This document shows positions 34,482-43,668 of a stretch of 64,000 bases of DNA, one piece after another. The notes beneath the pieces were generated by a model. The model was not told the origin of the DNA. It saw nothing but the letters and a program-made list of their open reading frames with translations, and made no database searches. The stretch is from Alphaproteobacteria bacterium. GTDB taxonomy: Bacteria; Pseudomonadota; Alphaproteobacteria; GCA-016699305. The DNA is taken from contig CP064970.1 of NCBI GenBank assembly GCA_016699305.1, positions 1,240,001 to 1,304,000 on the forward strand. The letters are read 5' to 3'. The translations under genes were made by a program, and so were the position numbers. Position 1 is the stretch's first letter, and every line of letters begins with the position of its first letter.

Positions 34482-36139
34482 GCATGGCCTCGTGCGGACT
34501 GGATGGCACGCTGGATGCCATCGCGGTTGAAGCGCGCCGTCATCAGGGCCGACGCCTTGTAACGGGTTATGCCGAAGTCGTTGCGATGGTCGGGCAGATA
34601 TTGGAGCTGCTTATCCGTGGCGGGTTGATGTACCCAGGAGCGTGTCTTGTGCGCGGACTCGTCGGTTTCGTTCGCGTTGAGCCAATCATCCGCCGCCGCG
34701 AAACAGACGATGCGCTCACCCGCCGCCAGCAGCCTGGGCGGATGGTTTCTCATGCCGCCCACGGCGTGCCATTCGCCGTCCTTGAAGAACACGCCGCCCC
34801 AGGCGTTGAATCCCGTGGCGAGGAAGTATTTGTCGTTCTGTTGCAAGTCGACCCAGAGGAAGCTGGAGCGTTTGAGCAGATCGATCTCGGCCATGACGAA
34901 GCTGTTCTCCGCCAGTTCCTTCGTGGCGGCCTGCGCTTGCCATTCGTAGCCGCAAAGCGGGCATTCCTTGACGGCGGCGGGAACCTCCGCGCCGCATTCG
35001 GGACATTCCTTGAAGGGCGCATCGCCATCGCCGATCCGGTCGTCGAGATTGACGTCTTGCTCCAGCGACCCGTGCAACAGCGTGGACGTGCCGAAATCGA
35101 GGACGACGCAATCCTTCTTATGGATGTTCGGATGCTCGGCGGGATCGAGGGTACGCAGGCCGCGCCCGATCATCTGGATCATGGTGGATTTATACGAGCT
35201 GGGGCGTAGCAGCACGACGCAGGATGTCGGCGGGTGATCCCAGCCTTCCGTCAGCACCGCGACGTTGACGATGACTTGTGCGCGGCCTTCGGTATATTCG
35301 GCAAGGACGGCGCTGCGCTCGGCGTCCGACATTTGCCCATGGACGAAGACGGTGGGGATTCCTGCGGCGTTGAAACTGCCTGCCACGGCCTCCGCATGTT
35401 CAATGGTCGAGCAGAAGACGACGGTTTTGCGGCCTCCGGCTTTTTCATGCCAATGCTTGACGACAGCATCATTGATGGGGCGCGTGTTCATGATCGCGGC
35501 AACCGCACCCATGTCGTAATCGCTGGCCGTTTTCTTGACGTGGCGTAATTCGTCCTGCACACCCACATCCATGACGAAGCTGCGCGGCGGGACAAGATGG
35601 CCGGATGCGATCAGTTCTTTAACCGTGATCTGGTCGGCTACGTTCGAAAAGATCGGGCGCAACCCTTTCTTGTCGCCACGATTGGGCGTGGCGGTCATGC
35701 CCAGCAGCTTCAGGCTCGCATTCGCAGCCTTGGCGCGATCAATCACCCGCATATAGCTGTCGGCACGGGCGTGGTGCGCTTCGTCGATCACCAGCATGTC
35801 GATGGGCGGCATGGCCGAAAGGTTGTTCTCGCGGGAGAGCGTCTGCACCATGGCGAAGGTCACGTCCCCGCGCCATGATTTGACCGAAGCGTCGAACACG
35901 CCGGTGCCAAGGTCCGGATTGACGCGCCGGAACTTATCCTCGTTCTGGAACGTCAGCTCGTCGCGGTGCGCCAGCACACAAGCCTTGCCGGACGATGATT
36001 TGAACATCTCTCCGATGATCGCGGAGAGCATGATCGACTTTCCCGCGCCGGTGGGCGCGACGGCCAGCGTGTTGCCATGCCTGCGCAAAGCCTCCACGGC
36101 GCGGCTGACGAGTTCCCTTTGTCTCGGCCTGAGCAACAT
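34478..36139 (-). CDS. SF2 DEAD/DEAH-box helicase
   Basis: A 553-aa helicase. Motif I APTGAGKS is at residues 28-35, motif II is DEAH (VIDEAHHA), motif III TATP, and motif VI is QMIGRGLR. A zinc-ribbon follows (CPECGAEVP ... CPLCGYEW). This resembles ResIII/UvsW-type phage helicases that remodel replication forks. The start at 36139 has GAGGTG upstream; a GTG at 36151 overlapping the previous stop is possible. Confidence 0.9.
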   Translation of the reverse strand: MLLRPRQRELVSRAVEALRRHGNTLAVAPTGAGKSIMLSAIIGEMFKSSSGKACVLAHRDELTFQNEDKFRRVNPDLGTGVFDASVKSWRGDVTFAMVQTLSRENNLSAMPPIDMLVIDEAHHARADSYMRVIDRAKAANASLKLLGMTATPNRGDKKGLRPIFSNVADQITVKELIASGHLVPPRSFVMDVGVQDELRHVKKTASDYDMGAVAAIMNTRPINDAVVKHWHEKAGGRKTVVFCSTIEHAEAVAGSFNAAGIPTVFVHGQMSDAERSAVLAEYTEGRAQVIVNVAVLTEGWDHPPTSCVVLLRPSSYKSTMIQMIGRGLRTLDPAEHPNIHKKDCVVLDFGTSTLLHGSLEQDVNLDDRIGDGDAPFKECPECGAEVPAAVKECPLCGYEWQAQAATKELAENSFVMAEIDLLKRSSFLWVDLQQNDKYFLATGFNAWGGVFFKDGEWHAVGGMRNHPPRLLAAGERIVCFAAADDWLNANETDESAHKTRSWVHQPATDKQLQYLPDHRNDFGITRYKASALMTARFNRDGIQRAIQSARGHA

Positions 36140-36147
36140 GCCGCACC

Positions 36148-36738
36148 TCACCGCGCCCAGGAGGGAAGATTGCTGGCGGGGGCAGCGGACTGCGCTTGCG
36201 GTGCGGAATGCTGTTGAGACTGCGGCGGCGCATAGGTCGTTTGGCCGGTGGGATAGCTTTTGTGATCCTTCGTGATCGCCGTCTTGATGACGTTCTTGTC
36301 ATCGCCGCTGCGCGAATCCTTTTCCACATCGATGCGGGCGGTGAATTCGATGCCGTCCAGATCGCCGATGCCGTTGATACGGCGGGCGGCCATGGCCTGC
36401 GGGCTGTCGTCCTTGGCGGAAAACCCGCGCGCAGAATTGAGGATTGCTTTAACGAAGGAGCGCCCCATATTGGCGTAGGTCGGCCCCTTCGGGCTGTGCA
36501 GGCCGATCAGGCTCCAGACCTTGCGCCGCGCGAACGGCCCTTCGAGGACGACGAATTCGCAGTTGAGATAGACCGCGCCGCTGTCGCCGAGCGTGGCGTA
36601 ACTACCCGTCCAGCCCTGGTCGGGATCGTTGTGTCCGCCTGGTTTGATCGTCATGCGCAGGCGGGCGATGGTGCCTCTGGGGATAAGGTCGAATGTTTGT
36701 TGGTCTTCGGCGCTGCCGAAATCTTTCCATACGGACAT
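36148..36738 (-). CDS. phage replication-associated protein, possible ssDNA-binding
   Basis: A 196-aa protein. The N-terminal 140 residues are beta-rich (LIPRGTIARLRMTIKPGG, GAVYLNCEFVVLEGPFARRK); the C-terminus is a disordered Gln/Pro/Ala tail. Position between a Sak4-like ATPase and a helicase suggests an ssDNA-binding role, but there is no diagnostic motif. Confidence 0.6.
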   Translation of the reverse strand: MSVWKDFGSAEDQQTFDLIPRGTIARLRMTIKPGGHNDPDQGWTGSYATLGDSGAVYLNCEFVVLEGPFARRKVWSLIGLHSPKGPTYANMGRSFVKAILNSARGFSAKDDSPQAMAARRINGIGDLDGIEFTARIDVEKDSRSGDDKNVIKTAITKDHKSYPTGQTTYAPPQSQQHSAPQAQSAAPASNLPSWAR

Positions 36739-36741
36739 GGC

Positions 36742-37638
36742 TTATTCTCCCTGCGTGGATTGTTGGCCGGTTTGTTCAGGGGGGGCGTAGGTCAGGCGTT
36801 CCGGTGTGGGCTTTAACGCGCCAGCAATCTTCGCCATCAGCCTGCCGAGATGCGGTTCTTCGATCATGTCGAGGCGACCGGATCGATCTTTGGCCGGATA
36901 TCCGAGCGGATTGAGCGTGTGGCAGACAAAGGCGCGGTACGGCGTGCCATCATCCGACTTCAGCTCGGCCCCCTCGCGCGCAGGCGCGCGCAACTCACAC
37001 ATCGTGATGACCTGATCGACGATCCCAGGCAGCTCTAGCTCCGTCTTCGAGCCTTCGATCTGCGGCTGGAAGAAGCGACGGTTGAAGTCGTCCAGCTTCT
37101 CGTCGAGGATGCCGACGAACCAGATGTTCTTACCGCGCGTATGCTGCAGATGCGTAAGCCAGCCGATCATCTCCTGGCCGTGAAGGCCGTATGCGCCGCG
37201 CGTGTCCGGCTTTCCGGTCTTGTCGCTGAAGGCTTGCGGCTGGCCCTTGCACCATTGGAAACAAAGGCGTCCGGCGACGGTAATGGAATCCACGAACACC
37301 GTGTCGTATTTGTTGAGCGCGGCGGGATCACCAAAGCGTTCGCACACGGCGTCATAGTGGGCTTGGCTGTATGGCTGATCCTCGCGCAGCGCCGGGTTCG
37401 GCCCGCCGATGAACACCGCGAAGTCACGGCATTCTTGCCATGTACGCGGGCGCACCGTGTCGCCAGCCCAGCCTTCGATGGCAAGGTCTCCGGCCTCAAG
37501 GTCGAAGAACAGCGTTTTTTCGGGCGGTAGCGTCCAGAGCAAGGACGTTTTACCGATGCCGGACTTGCCGAAGATGCAGCCCTTGATGCCGCGCTTTTCC
37601 GCCAACCGTTCGTCGGCGGAGATGATGGGGAACGTCAT
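36742..37638 (-). CDS. RecA-fold ATPase (Sak4/AAA_24-like)
   Basis: A 298-aa ATPase. Walker A is GKSGIGKTSLL near residue 25 and Walker B is YDTVFVDSITV; an arginine-rich later part contains GKNIWFVGILDE. It fits the phage Sak4-like single-strand annealing ATPases that act with an SSB. It overlaps the upstream small gene (37635-37638) by ATGA. Confidence 0.85.
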   Translation of the reverse strand: MTFPIISADERLAEKRGIKGCIFGKSGIGKTSLLWTLPPEKTLFFDLEAGDLAIEGWAGDTVRPRTWQECRDFAVFIGGPNPALREDQPYSQAHYDAVCERFGDPAALNKYDTVFVDSITVAGRLCFQWCKGQPQAFSDKTGKPDTRGAYGLHGQEMIGWLTHLQHTRGKNIWFVGILDEKLDDFNRRFFQPQIEGSKTELELPGIVDQVITMCELRAPAREGAELKSDDGTPYRAFVCHTLNPLGYPAKDRSGRLDMIEEPHLGRLMAKIAGALKPTPERLTYAPPEQTGQQSTQGE

Positions 37639-37928
37639 TGCGCGCCCCCGATCTTGCGCGTGACCGCCTCGACGATGTTGTCCCTGCCGAGCGCACCTTT
37701 TGCGCGGGCTTCTCTGTAAAGGCGTTGCAGGGCATAAAGTCCGTCCCGCAGCGCATCGATCTTCTCGTCGAGGGCTTGCGCGGCGAAGGCGATGTCGTCC
37801 AAGGTCGCGTGTTCGATCGGCTTGACGATGTCCGTCATATTCTCGCCAAGGGACGGGATATGAACGGTCTCCGGCACGTTACGCGCCAGAAAATCGTCGC
37901 CGAGAAGTTTTCCAATATTTTTGCTCAT
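37635..37928 (-). CDS. small hypothetical phage protein
   Basis: A 97-aa helical protein beginning MSKNIGKLLGDDFLARNV. The segment LDEKIDALRDGLYALQRLYR looks like a coiled coil. It overlaps both neighbours by 4 bp (ATGA), so it is in the early operon. Not recognised. Confidence 0.6.
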   Translation of the reverse strand: MSKNIGKLLGDDFLARNVPETVHIPSLGENMTDIVKPIEHATLDDIAFAAQALDEKIDALRDGLYALQRLYREARAKGALGRDNIVEAVTRKIGGAQ

Positions 37929-38101
37929 GTCTTTGCTCCTTTTTGGGTTTTCAGTCGCAGCGCGCCGCGCAGCCAGCGGCAGACCAATTCGGCCTTGGCC
38001 ATCAATCGGCGCAGTTCGGTTTCATCCATCTCCAGCAACTGCCCGACGGGCGTGCCGAAGACGGCGTCGATGGAATCTTTCTGGGAACGGGGATCAGACA
38101 T
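37925..38101 (-). CDS. small hypothetical phage protein
   Basis: A 58-aa protein (MSDPRSQKDSIDAVFGTPVG...). It ends in a basic tail. It overlaps the HTH gene by 8 bp and the next gene by 4 bp, which is why it is called despite its length. Not recognised. Confidence 0.5.
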   Translation of the reverse strand: MSDPRSQKDSIDAVFGTPVGQLLEMDETELRRLMAKAELVCRWLRGALRLKTQKGAKT

Positions 38102-38315
38102 TCGCGCCTCCCTCGGCCTGGGCGGCGAGTTGGCGCATTGCGCCTTCGTCGTGCGTGGCTTCGTATGCCTCGACTTCGTCAAACCGATAGCGAATACGTC
38201 CGCCGATTTTTACGAAGTTCGGACCAACGCCAAGCCACCGCCAGCGCTCAAGAGTGCTTGGCGATAGCTTCCAGCGCTGGGCCAGTTCCTTAGCCTTAAG
38301 GAATGTTCCATTCAT
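38094..38315 (-). CDS. helix-turn-helix excisionase-like protein
   Basis: A 73-aa MerR/AlpA-like DNA-binding protein: LKAKELAQRWKLSPSTLERW followed by GVGPNFVKIGGRIRYRFDEV. This is the usual excisionase/AlpA fold and length. It is the first gene of the early replication operon and could be either excisionase or an early regulator. The MNGTF start is preferred. Confidence 0.85.
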   Translation of the reverse strand: MNGTFLKAKELAQRWKLSPSTLERWRWLGVGPNFVKIGGRIRYRFDEVEAYEATHDEGAMRQLAAQAEGGANV

Positions 38316-38418
38316 CGAGGCTTCTCCTTGGTTTGTTGCCGTTACCAAGGAGAATTTCGCAGGTGACTGGTGAGGGATTAGAGCCGGTGCTTGTTAGGAA
38401 ACTGGTGAGGAATGCGTC

Positions 38419-39324
38419 CTAATTCACCAGAAGGCGGCATGTGCCACGCGGATTGCCGTATCCGATCAGGCTTTCCCATGTCTGGTGGCCGTTGAATAGG
38501 TTGGCGATGCGGCGGGTGCCTTCCACGCCGATGGCGCTCATCACTTCGGAGGTTTTAGCGGACATCTGGCCTTTTCTATAAAGCTCAATGAGATGCCGAA
38601 CGAAGGCGCGCTGTAAATCGCCAGGAAAATGGTGTGTCGTGCCGTTCAACGTCACGGTGCGGTAATCTGCGGAATGGGTGAGCTGGCCGTTTTGGGCGGG
38701 CTGGTTGTTCCACATGCGCTCCAGCACGTCCGCGCTAAGAAGGCTCTTGTCCGGCTTGTCGCCCAGGCATGCGGCCATGGAAACGGCGCGGTGCGCGGCG
38801 ATTTTCTCTGGGTTCTGCCGGTGAGGGGAGGTGAGGAGAATCATGCCCGTGTCGTCGGCGAGCGCCGCGATGCCGTTATCAACGACCTGCTTCGATGAAG
38901 CATAGCCACGGCACAGGTAAATGGGGCGGAGCTTCTTCGCCAGCCGTGCCGATCCGATTTTCCAGCATGTGTCGACGACGACGTCCTTGATTTTTTCGTT
39001 CGCGGCGACGCCGAGGGATTTTCGGGCGGCCTCAATCAGCCACGCTTGAGATGCCTGATATTGCATCACCTGCTTGGCATCGAATGAAACATGGCCAGCG
39101 TCTACGCAGTAGCCTTTGAAGGTGGTTGGATGAACGGGGATATCGTGAGGTTCGTCGCATTGTGGGCACAGGAGGCTGCTGACATTACCGGAATGCACAA
39201 GCGCCTTTTCCTTCACCAGCGCGTCAAACCATATTTGCCTGTCCTGCAGGGCGGCATCGGCGCGAGTGACGTGTTCGCCGTTTTCAAAGAGGTGGATCAG
39301 CCATTCATGACGGTCCTCAGGCAT
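38419..39324 (-). CDS. zinc-binding/winged-helix protein of unexplained two-gene module
   Basis: A 301-aa protein. A CPQCDEP...C...H cluster at about residues 53-78 suggests a zinc finger; the C-terminal third (GDLQRAFVRHLIELYRKGQM, then TRRIANLFNGHQTWESLIGY) looks like a winged helix. I recognise no family. Its start overlaps the 417-aa gene's stop by 8 bp, so the two are cotranslated. They sit between the integration and replication modules, a position used for regulators or defence cargo. Confidence 0.65.
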   Translation of the reverse strand: MPEDRHEWLIHLFENGEHVTRADAALQDRQIWFDALVKEKALVHSGNVSSLLCPQCDEPHDIPVHPTTFKGYCVDAGHVSFDAKQVMQYQASQAWLIEAARKSLGVAANEKIKDVVVDTCWKIGSARLAKKLRPIYLCRGYASSKQVVDNGIAALADDTGMILLTSPHRQNPEKIAAHRAVSMAACLGDKPDKSLLSADVLERMWNNQPAQNGQLTHSADYRTVTLNGTTHHFPGDLQRAFVRHLIELYRKGQMSAKTSEVMSAIGVEGTRRIANLFNGHQTWESLIGYGNPRGTCRLLVN

Positions 39325-40570
39325 ATTTCTTCAGTTCTTCCTCTTCGAATTCAGGATCGAGTTCGAGCGTTTGTTCCGGCGCAATATCCTCAAGGATTCC
39401 CCATTGCTTTAGATAGCCTTCGATCATCTGGCGATCGTCTTCCTTCAAGGATTTGAGGTCAGACCCGTCCTTCTTGAGCGAGATGTGTATGACCCGACCG
39501 TACCCGCCTTCTTTTTTTGGCCGAAAATGAAAACTCAACACGACATGGAGCAGCGTGTATTTGGCGCGTAACTTTCCGTCTTCATCGAAATAGGTGCGAA
39601 TCGCATACATATCCGAACCCTTGCCCTGCGGCATGGTGTCCACCGTGACGATATGCTTGCAGGGCGCGCCGCAGGAGAGGTCGAGCTTCCGCACGCGCAC
39701 AACGTCAATGTTGTCCTCAGGCTTCGTTCGCAGCATCGGAGCTATGGGGCGGGACTTGAATTTATCGATGGCGAAGCAGACAGGTTCGGTGGGAGTGAAT
39801 TCGGCGGCATCCCGTTTCAGGATGGCTTTGGCGAAAGCCTGTCGAACCCGTTCGTGATTGTCCTTGCCGCCACCCACCACGGTGCATAGCTGCTTGGTCT
39901 GTGGGTCATACACGACAGCCGCGACAATCGCCTTCTTGGTGTTCACACGGTGGAGCTGCTTGTCCTTGACCTGGATGTCGCTGTTCGGGAAATCGTTCAC
40001 ATAGACGCTGATCTGGCGCGTGCCGTCCGAATAACGCTTGTAGACCTCGCCGCAGCATTCACGGCGGTCGTTGAAATTGTGGTGGATGATCTTGGCGACC
40101 TCGAAGGCGAATTCGTTCGCGTCGTCTTCGGTGATGTCGTCGAGCGCGCCGTCCATTTTGATGGCGCAGTGCTGCCACGATCTGCCTTCGGCCCTGAAAT
40201 CGACGAACAGAAGCTCTTCCGCGATTTTGAACAGGTCGTTGTCTTCAAGAAAAACGGCCATGGCGCGGTGGTGGCTGTTTTCCATGGCCTTGAGCCTCTT
40301 TTCCATCTCCGCAGGCTTGTCGCTGGCGTTGATCAACGCCCTGATGCCACGGTCGCTGGCGACCACGTTGATGCGTTCGAGATGAGAGTGAAGCGGATCG
40401 TAATCGGATTTGGGAAGAGCGTTGATCGCCTCTTCGAGCGCGGAAGCGACGGCCTTGTCGTCCTGCGTCCAGTCAATCGGGGTAGCGAAGGGAACCTGAT
40501 GGAAGTCGCAGTACTTCTTGAGCACCGCTTTCGGGATGTGGTTTACCACCGTCCTGATCGATACTGCCAT
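39317..40570 (-). CDS. unknown 417-aa protein of two-gene module
   Basis: A soluble 417-aa protein ending in an acidic tail (LDPEFEEEELKKYA). The middle holds well-ordered beta-rich segments such as RQISVYVNDFPNSDIQVKDK and TKKAIVAAVVYDPQTKQLCT. No recognised domain. Together with the next gene it forms a tight operon of about 2.15 kb with normal phage-like GC content. What it does is not visible from sequence. Confidence 0.65.
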   Translation of the reverse strand: MAVSIRTVVNHIPKAVLKKYCDFHQVPFATPIDWTQDDKAVASALEEAINALPKSDYDPLHSHLERINVVASDRGIRALINASDKPAEMEKRLKAMENSHHRAMAVFLEDNDLFKIAEELLFVDFRAEGRSWQHCAIKMDGALDDITEDDANEFAFEVAKIIHHNFNDRRECCGEVYKRYSDGTRQISVYVNDFPNSDIQVKDKQLHRVNTKKAIVAAVVYDPQTKQLCTVVGGGKDNHERVRQAFAKAILKRDAAEFTPTEPVCFAIDKFKSRPIAPMLRTKPEDNIDVVRVRKLDLSCGAPCKHIVTVDTMPQGKGSDMYAIRTYFDEDGKLRAKYTLLHVVLSFHFRPKKEGGYGRVIHISLKKDGSDLKSLKEDDRQMIEGYLKQWGILEDIAPEQTLELDPEFEEEELKKYA

Positions 40571-40935
40571 GTCGATTTTCCTGCATGATCAGTTGCCTTA
40601 TGATTATCGTTGCATTAATCTATCGTGTCAACGATCTTGCAATCATAGCGCGAGTTGAACCATGCCAAAAGGTGGCACGCGCGCCAGAGCGTTCAGGCCA
40701 CCGGAGAATCCATGATAAAGGCGGGGATTGAGCCGGATGACCTGCTGGTCGTCGATGCCGGTCTTGAGCCAAAAAACGGCAGCATCGTGGTCGCAGAGGC
40801 GGATGGGGATTTAACTCAAGAGGTTGCATAAGACGAAGAGCGGGTTATCGCTCATGCCGGAAAATGACCCCTACCGCCCCATAAGAATTACCGCCGAAAC
40901 AGGGTTGCGGATATGGAGCGTGGGAACCAAGGTTA
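40571..40935. other. gap between the integration module and the two-gene operon
   Basis: About 365 bp. It holds the plus-strand S24-peptidase remnant described separately (40651-40831). The stretch nearest the 417-aa gene (40571-40650) is AT-rich and probably carries that operon's promoter. No other coding sequence is visible. Confidence 0.5.
40651..40831 (+). pseudogene. S24 peptidase (UmuD/LexA/CI-like) remnant
   Basis: On the plus strand one frame reads VQATGESMIKAGIEPDDLLV and continues VDAGLEPKNGSIVVAEADGD before a stop. This matches the S24 peptidase core, with the catalytic Ser in GESM. The chain ends before the catalytic Lys, and there is no N-terminal domain or good start codon. It is either a broken umuD-like gene or the tail of a lost CI-type repressor; the location between early genes and integration module favours the latter only by position. 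Confidence 0.75.
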
Positions 40936-41358
40936 TCAAGGCCGTGGGGGCGTAAATCCAAACCAGCCACGTTGCTCTTGCCAAATTTCAGGAAAAGGCT
41001 TCAGAACGTCGGTGACCGTCATCATGCGCGGCTGCGTACCGTTCAGGATGGATTCCTTGATGTCGGGAGCCAGCAGGTTCACCCGCATCACCCGCGCCAG
41101 ATAGGATTTGTTGACATCCAGCTTCTCGGCCAGCGCGTCCAGCGACGTGAATCCGCCGTCCTCATAACGCTCGCGCCATTTATAGGCACGAACCAACACC
41201 TTCAAAAGCGCGTTGTCCTGCCGTGGCTTTGCCTCGAAGACGGGGTCGTCGCCGTCCGGCGAGAGGATGAGCTTCCTGCCGCCGCGCCGTTTCACCGCGA
41301 AGGGAATATGAATGTTGATGACCCCGTTGCCCAGATGCTCCACGCGCTTTTGCATCAT
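40936..41358 (-). CDS. ParB-like / HTH protein of recombinase module
   Basis: A 140-aa protein with a helix-turn-helix (SLDALAEKLDVNKSYLARVM, then LLAPDIKESILNG). It lies directly after the serine recombinase with an ATGA overlap; this recombinase-plus-HTH pairing is common in alphaproteobacterial islands. Likely a recombination accessory or regulator. Confidence 0.78.
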   Translation of the reverse strand: MMQKRVEHLGNGVINIHIPFAVKRRGGRKLILSPDGDDPVFEAKPRQDNALLKVLVRAYKWRERYEDGGFTSLDALAEKLDVNKSYLARVMRVNLLAPDIKESILNGTQPRMMTVTDVLKPFPEIWQEQRGWFGFTPPRP

Positions 41359-42701
41359 ACGGTCTCCTTCTGTGGTTGCAGGGAGCGGATATGATTGACC
41401 AGCGAGCCGATGCCTCCGGCGCGGATGCGGATGTCCACGCTGTTTTTGGCGACGATCACCCCCTCGACCAGCAGCTTGACGATGCGCTCCTGTTCGCGTG
41501 GGAACAGCTCGTCCCATACCTGGTCGATGTCGGCAAAAGCATTGCGGATGTGGAACTCCTTGATGTTCGGATCATGCTCGCGCGCCTGTTCCCAGACCCG
41601 CACGATCATCTCCGGCGTCTTGAACAGCGCCTTAAGCTGACCGAAGACGATGCCTTCGATTTCACCGGCTGGGATGTTGCCGACCGGACAGGACATACAG
41701 GATTTCTTTATCGTCGCGTTCGGCGTGTAATAGCGGTACTGCTTGCCGTTCTTTCGGCAATGGGTCGGCGTCATGCTGGAGTCGCAGCCTGAGCAACGAA
41801 TGACGCTCTTGAGCAACCCGGATGGCACATGGCGGTTTCTCGCCGTGCGCACCTTTGGATTGATCGACAGAATCTCCTGCGCTTTGTCCCAGATTGCCCG
41901 CTCGACGATTGGCTCGTGAAGCCCAGGGTAGTATTGCCCCTTATGGCCGATCTCGCCGATGTAAATATGGTTGCGGAGCAGCTTGTAGACCGAGCCTTTA
42001 TCGAAGAAACGCCCCTCGCGCATGCGCCCGCTTTTCTGGCCCCGGTAGGTCTTGCCACGATATCCGGCTTTTCTGAGATCGAGCGTCAGGTCGGTGGTGG
42101 AGCCGATCTCCATGAATCGCTGAAAGATGAAGCGCACCACCTTTGCTTCAGCCTCGTTGACAAGCAGCTTGCGGTCGACCACGTCATACCCCATGGGCGG
42201 CACGCCGCCCATCCACATGCCCTTGCGTTTGGAAGCGGCCAGCTTGTCGCGGATGCGCTCGCCCGTGACCTCGCGCTCGAACTGCGCGAAGGACAGCAGG
42301 ACGTTCAGCATCAGCCGTCCCATGGACGTGGTGGTGTTGAATTGCTGGGTGACGGAGACGAAGGAAACCGATTTGCGCTCGAACACCTCGACGAGCTTCG
42401 AGAAGTCTGTGAGCGAGCGCGTGAGGCGGTCGATCTTATAGACCACCACCACGTCGATCTTTCCGTCCTCGATGTCGCGCATCATGCGCTTGAGCGCGGG
42501 CCGCTCCAGACTTCCGCCGCTGAAGCCGCCGTCGTCGTAATTATCGGCGACCAGCGTCCAGCCTTCATGCCTCTGGGAGACCACGAAGGCTTCTCCCGCC
42601 TCGCGCTGGGCGTCGAGGCTGTTGAATTCCTGCTCCAGTCCTTCCTCGTGGGATTTTCTGGTATAGACCGCCGCGCGGATTTTGCGTTTCGCCTCAGGCA
42701 C
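41355..42701 (-). CDS. large serine recombinase (integrase)
   Basis: A 448-aa site-specific recombinase. The N-terminal catalytic domain has Ser17 in AVYTRKSHEEG and the stretch VVYKIDRLTRSLTDFSKLVE; then come the Recombinase domain and a zinc-ribbon (RCSGCDSSM ... CMSCPVG). Start is GTG at 42701, overlapping the DUF2924 stop by 8 bp; the longer frame is shadow. As the only complete integrase here, it is the likely agent of prophage integration. Confidence 0.93.
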   Translation of the reverse strand: MPEAKRKIRAAVYTRKSHEEGLEQEFNSLDAQREAGEAFVVSQRHEGWTLVADNYDDGGFSGGSLERPALKRMMRDIEDGKIDVVVVYKIDRLTRSLTDFSKLVEVFERKSVSFVSVTQQFNTTTSMGRLMLNVLLSFAQFEREVTGERIRDKLAASKRKGMWMGGVPPMGYDVVDRKLLVNEAEAKVVRFIFQRFMEIGSTTDLTLDLRKAGYRGKTYRGQKSGRMREGRFFDKGSVYKLLRNHIYIGEIGHKGQYYPGLHEPIVERAIWDKAQEILSINPKVRTARNRHVPSGLLKSVIRCSGCDSSMTPTHCRKNGKQYRYYTPNATIKKSCMSCPVGNIPAGEIEGIVFGQLKALFKTPEMIVRVWEQAREHDPNIKEFHIRNAFADIDQVWDELFPREQERIVKLLVEGVIVAKNSVDIRIRAGGIGSLVNHIRSLQPQKETV

Positions 42702-43146
42702 GGCGGTAGTCCTCCATGCGCTTGAGGCCGAAGAACACAAGGCCGTTCCAGCGCACGTCTGTAATCTTTCGGGCGATGGCCGAAAGGCTGGTGTAACGCT
42801 GGCCACGATATTCAAAACCGTCTTCCAGAACCGTGACGTGGTGTTCATGGCCTTGCCATTCGCGCATCAACCGCGTTCCGGTCACGGGGCGATGTACCTC
42901 CAGCCGCTTGCGCGCCTTGTCCGGTTTGTCGAGGTCGCGTTCGCAAAGCGCCGAGAGGCGTTTATCGACACGGCTGCCGTCCACGCCGTAGGCGACTTCC
43001 TGAATGCGATAGGCCAGCCGCTTCACGTAATACTGCTTATTGAAGTGCGGTGGGTCGGCGCGGAAGACGTCCTTCCAGAGCTTCTTCAATTCGGCGGTCT
43101 TCATGTTCGGCAGGGCCGCCACCTGCGCCAGCACATTGTTATTCAT
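42694..43146 (-). CDS. DUF2924 protein of recombinase module
   Basis: A 150-aa protein with the family stretch MKTAELKKLWKDVFRADPPH near the N-terminus and SLSAIARKITDVRWNGLVFF at the C-terminus. DUF2924 is a standard neighbour of serine recombinases in Alphaproteobacteria. Start MNNNVLAQV overlaps the upstream small gene by 8 bp. Confidence 0.88.
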   Translation of the reverse strand: MNNNVLAQVAALPNMKTAELKKLWKDVFRADPPHFNKQYYVKRLAYRIQEVAYGVDGSRVDKRLSALCERDLDKPDKARKRLEVHRPVTGTRLMREWQGHEHHVTVLEDGFEYRGQRYTSLSAIARKITDVRWNGLVFFGLKRMEDYRRA

Positions 43147-43336
43147 GGCATTTCTCCGTCTTTGGTACGGACACACACATGCTTCCGGCGGGCGGTAAGT
43201 CCAGTGGAATGTCTCCGGTGCGCGAAGAAAGTCCTTGTTTTTCCTTGGCCTTAAGGCGCAGAACGCCTGCGGCGAGAATGGCGGCAATCTCGTTTATGCG
43301 CTGTTCATCGGCGATATGTTCAACATCGTGTTCCAT
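43139..43336 (-). CDS. small protein of recombinase module
   Basis: A 65-aa protein containing RINEIAAILAAGVLRLKAKE, a pattern common in short genes upstream of DUF2924. It overlaps DUF2924 by 8 bp. It is the rightmost phage gene visible. Confidence 0.6.
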   Translation of the reverse strand: MEHDVEHIADEQRINEIAAILAAGVLRLKAKEKQGLSSRTGDIPLDLPPAGSMCVSVPKTEKCHE

Positions 43337-43668
43337 GCTGTCAGAATATTGCTGGGCGCTTTAACCAACAATCCGGCACACGTTGGAAAATGCCCGCATA
43401 TCTATGAACGGACGTGACAAATCGGAGATGCGCGGCGTTGCCGGAATCCGCCAAACCGAAAATAAGCAATTACAGGCATTTCGCCGTGCATCTTTGGGGT
43501 GACGAGTCCACAGCCTGCAGAGAAAACTGGGGCGGAGAGAAAGCTTCTTCGGGCTATTTCAGGGATGGCGGCAAACGGGCGATGCCACACTTTGAGCGCA
43601 GAAAGCTGGCTAGGCGTGTGGTTTTTACGCTCCGGTGCGGGAAACGGAGAATTTCAAAAACAAGATAA
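43337..43668. other. right prophage boundary region, no gene seen
   Basis: About 330 bp between the last recombinase-module gene and tRNA-Ser. Several short open frames overlap on both strands, none protein-like. The right attachment site should lie here, but the left end is outside the window, so no core can be defined. Confidence 0.4.

Noticed and set aside
41829..42725. A 298-aa plus-strand frame opposite the recombinase
   Set aside because: Antisense shadow of the recombinase; His/Asp/Leu-rich and without a ribosome site.
43402..43668. Small open frames at the prophage border
   Set aside because: They overlap on both strands, have no ribosome sites and look like random translation.
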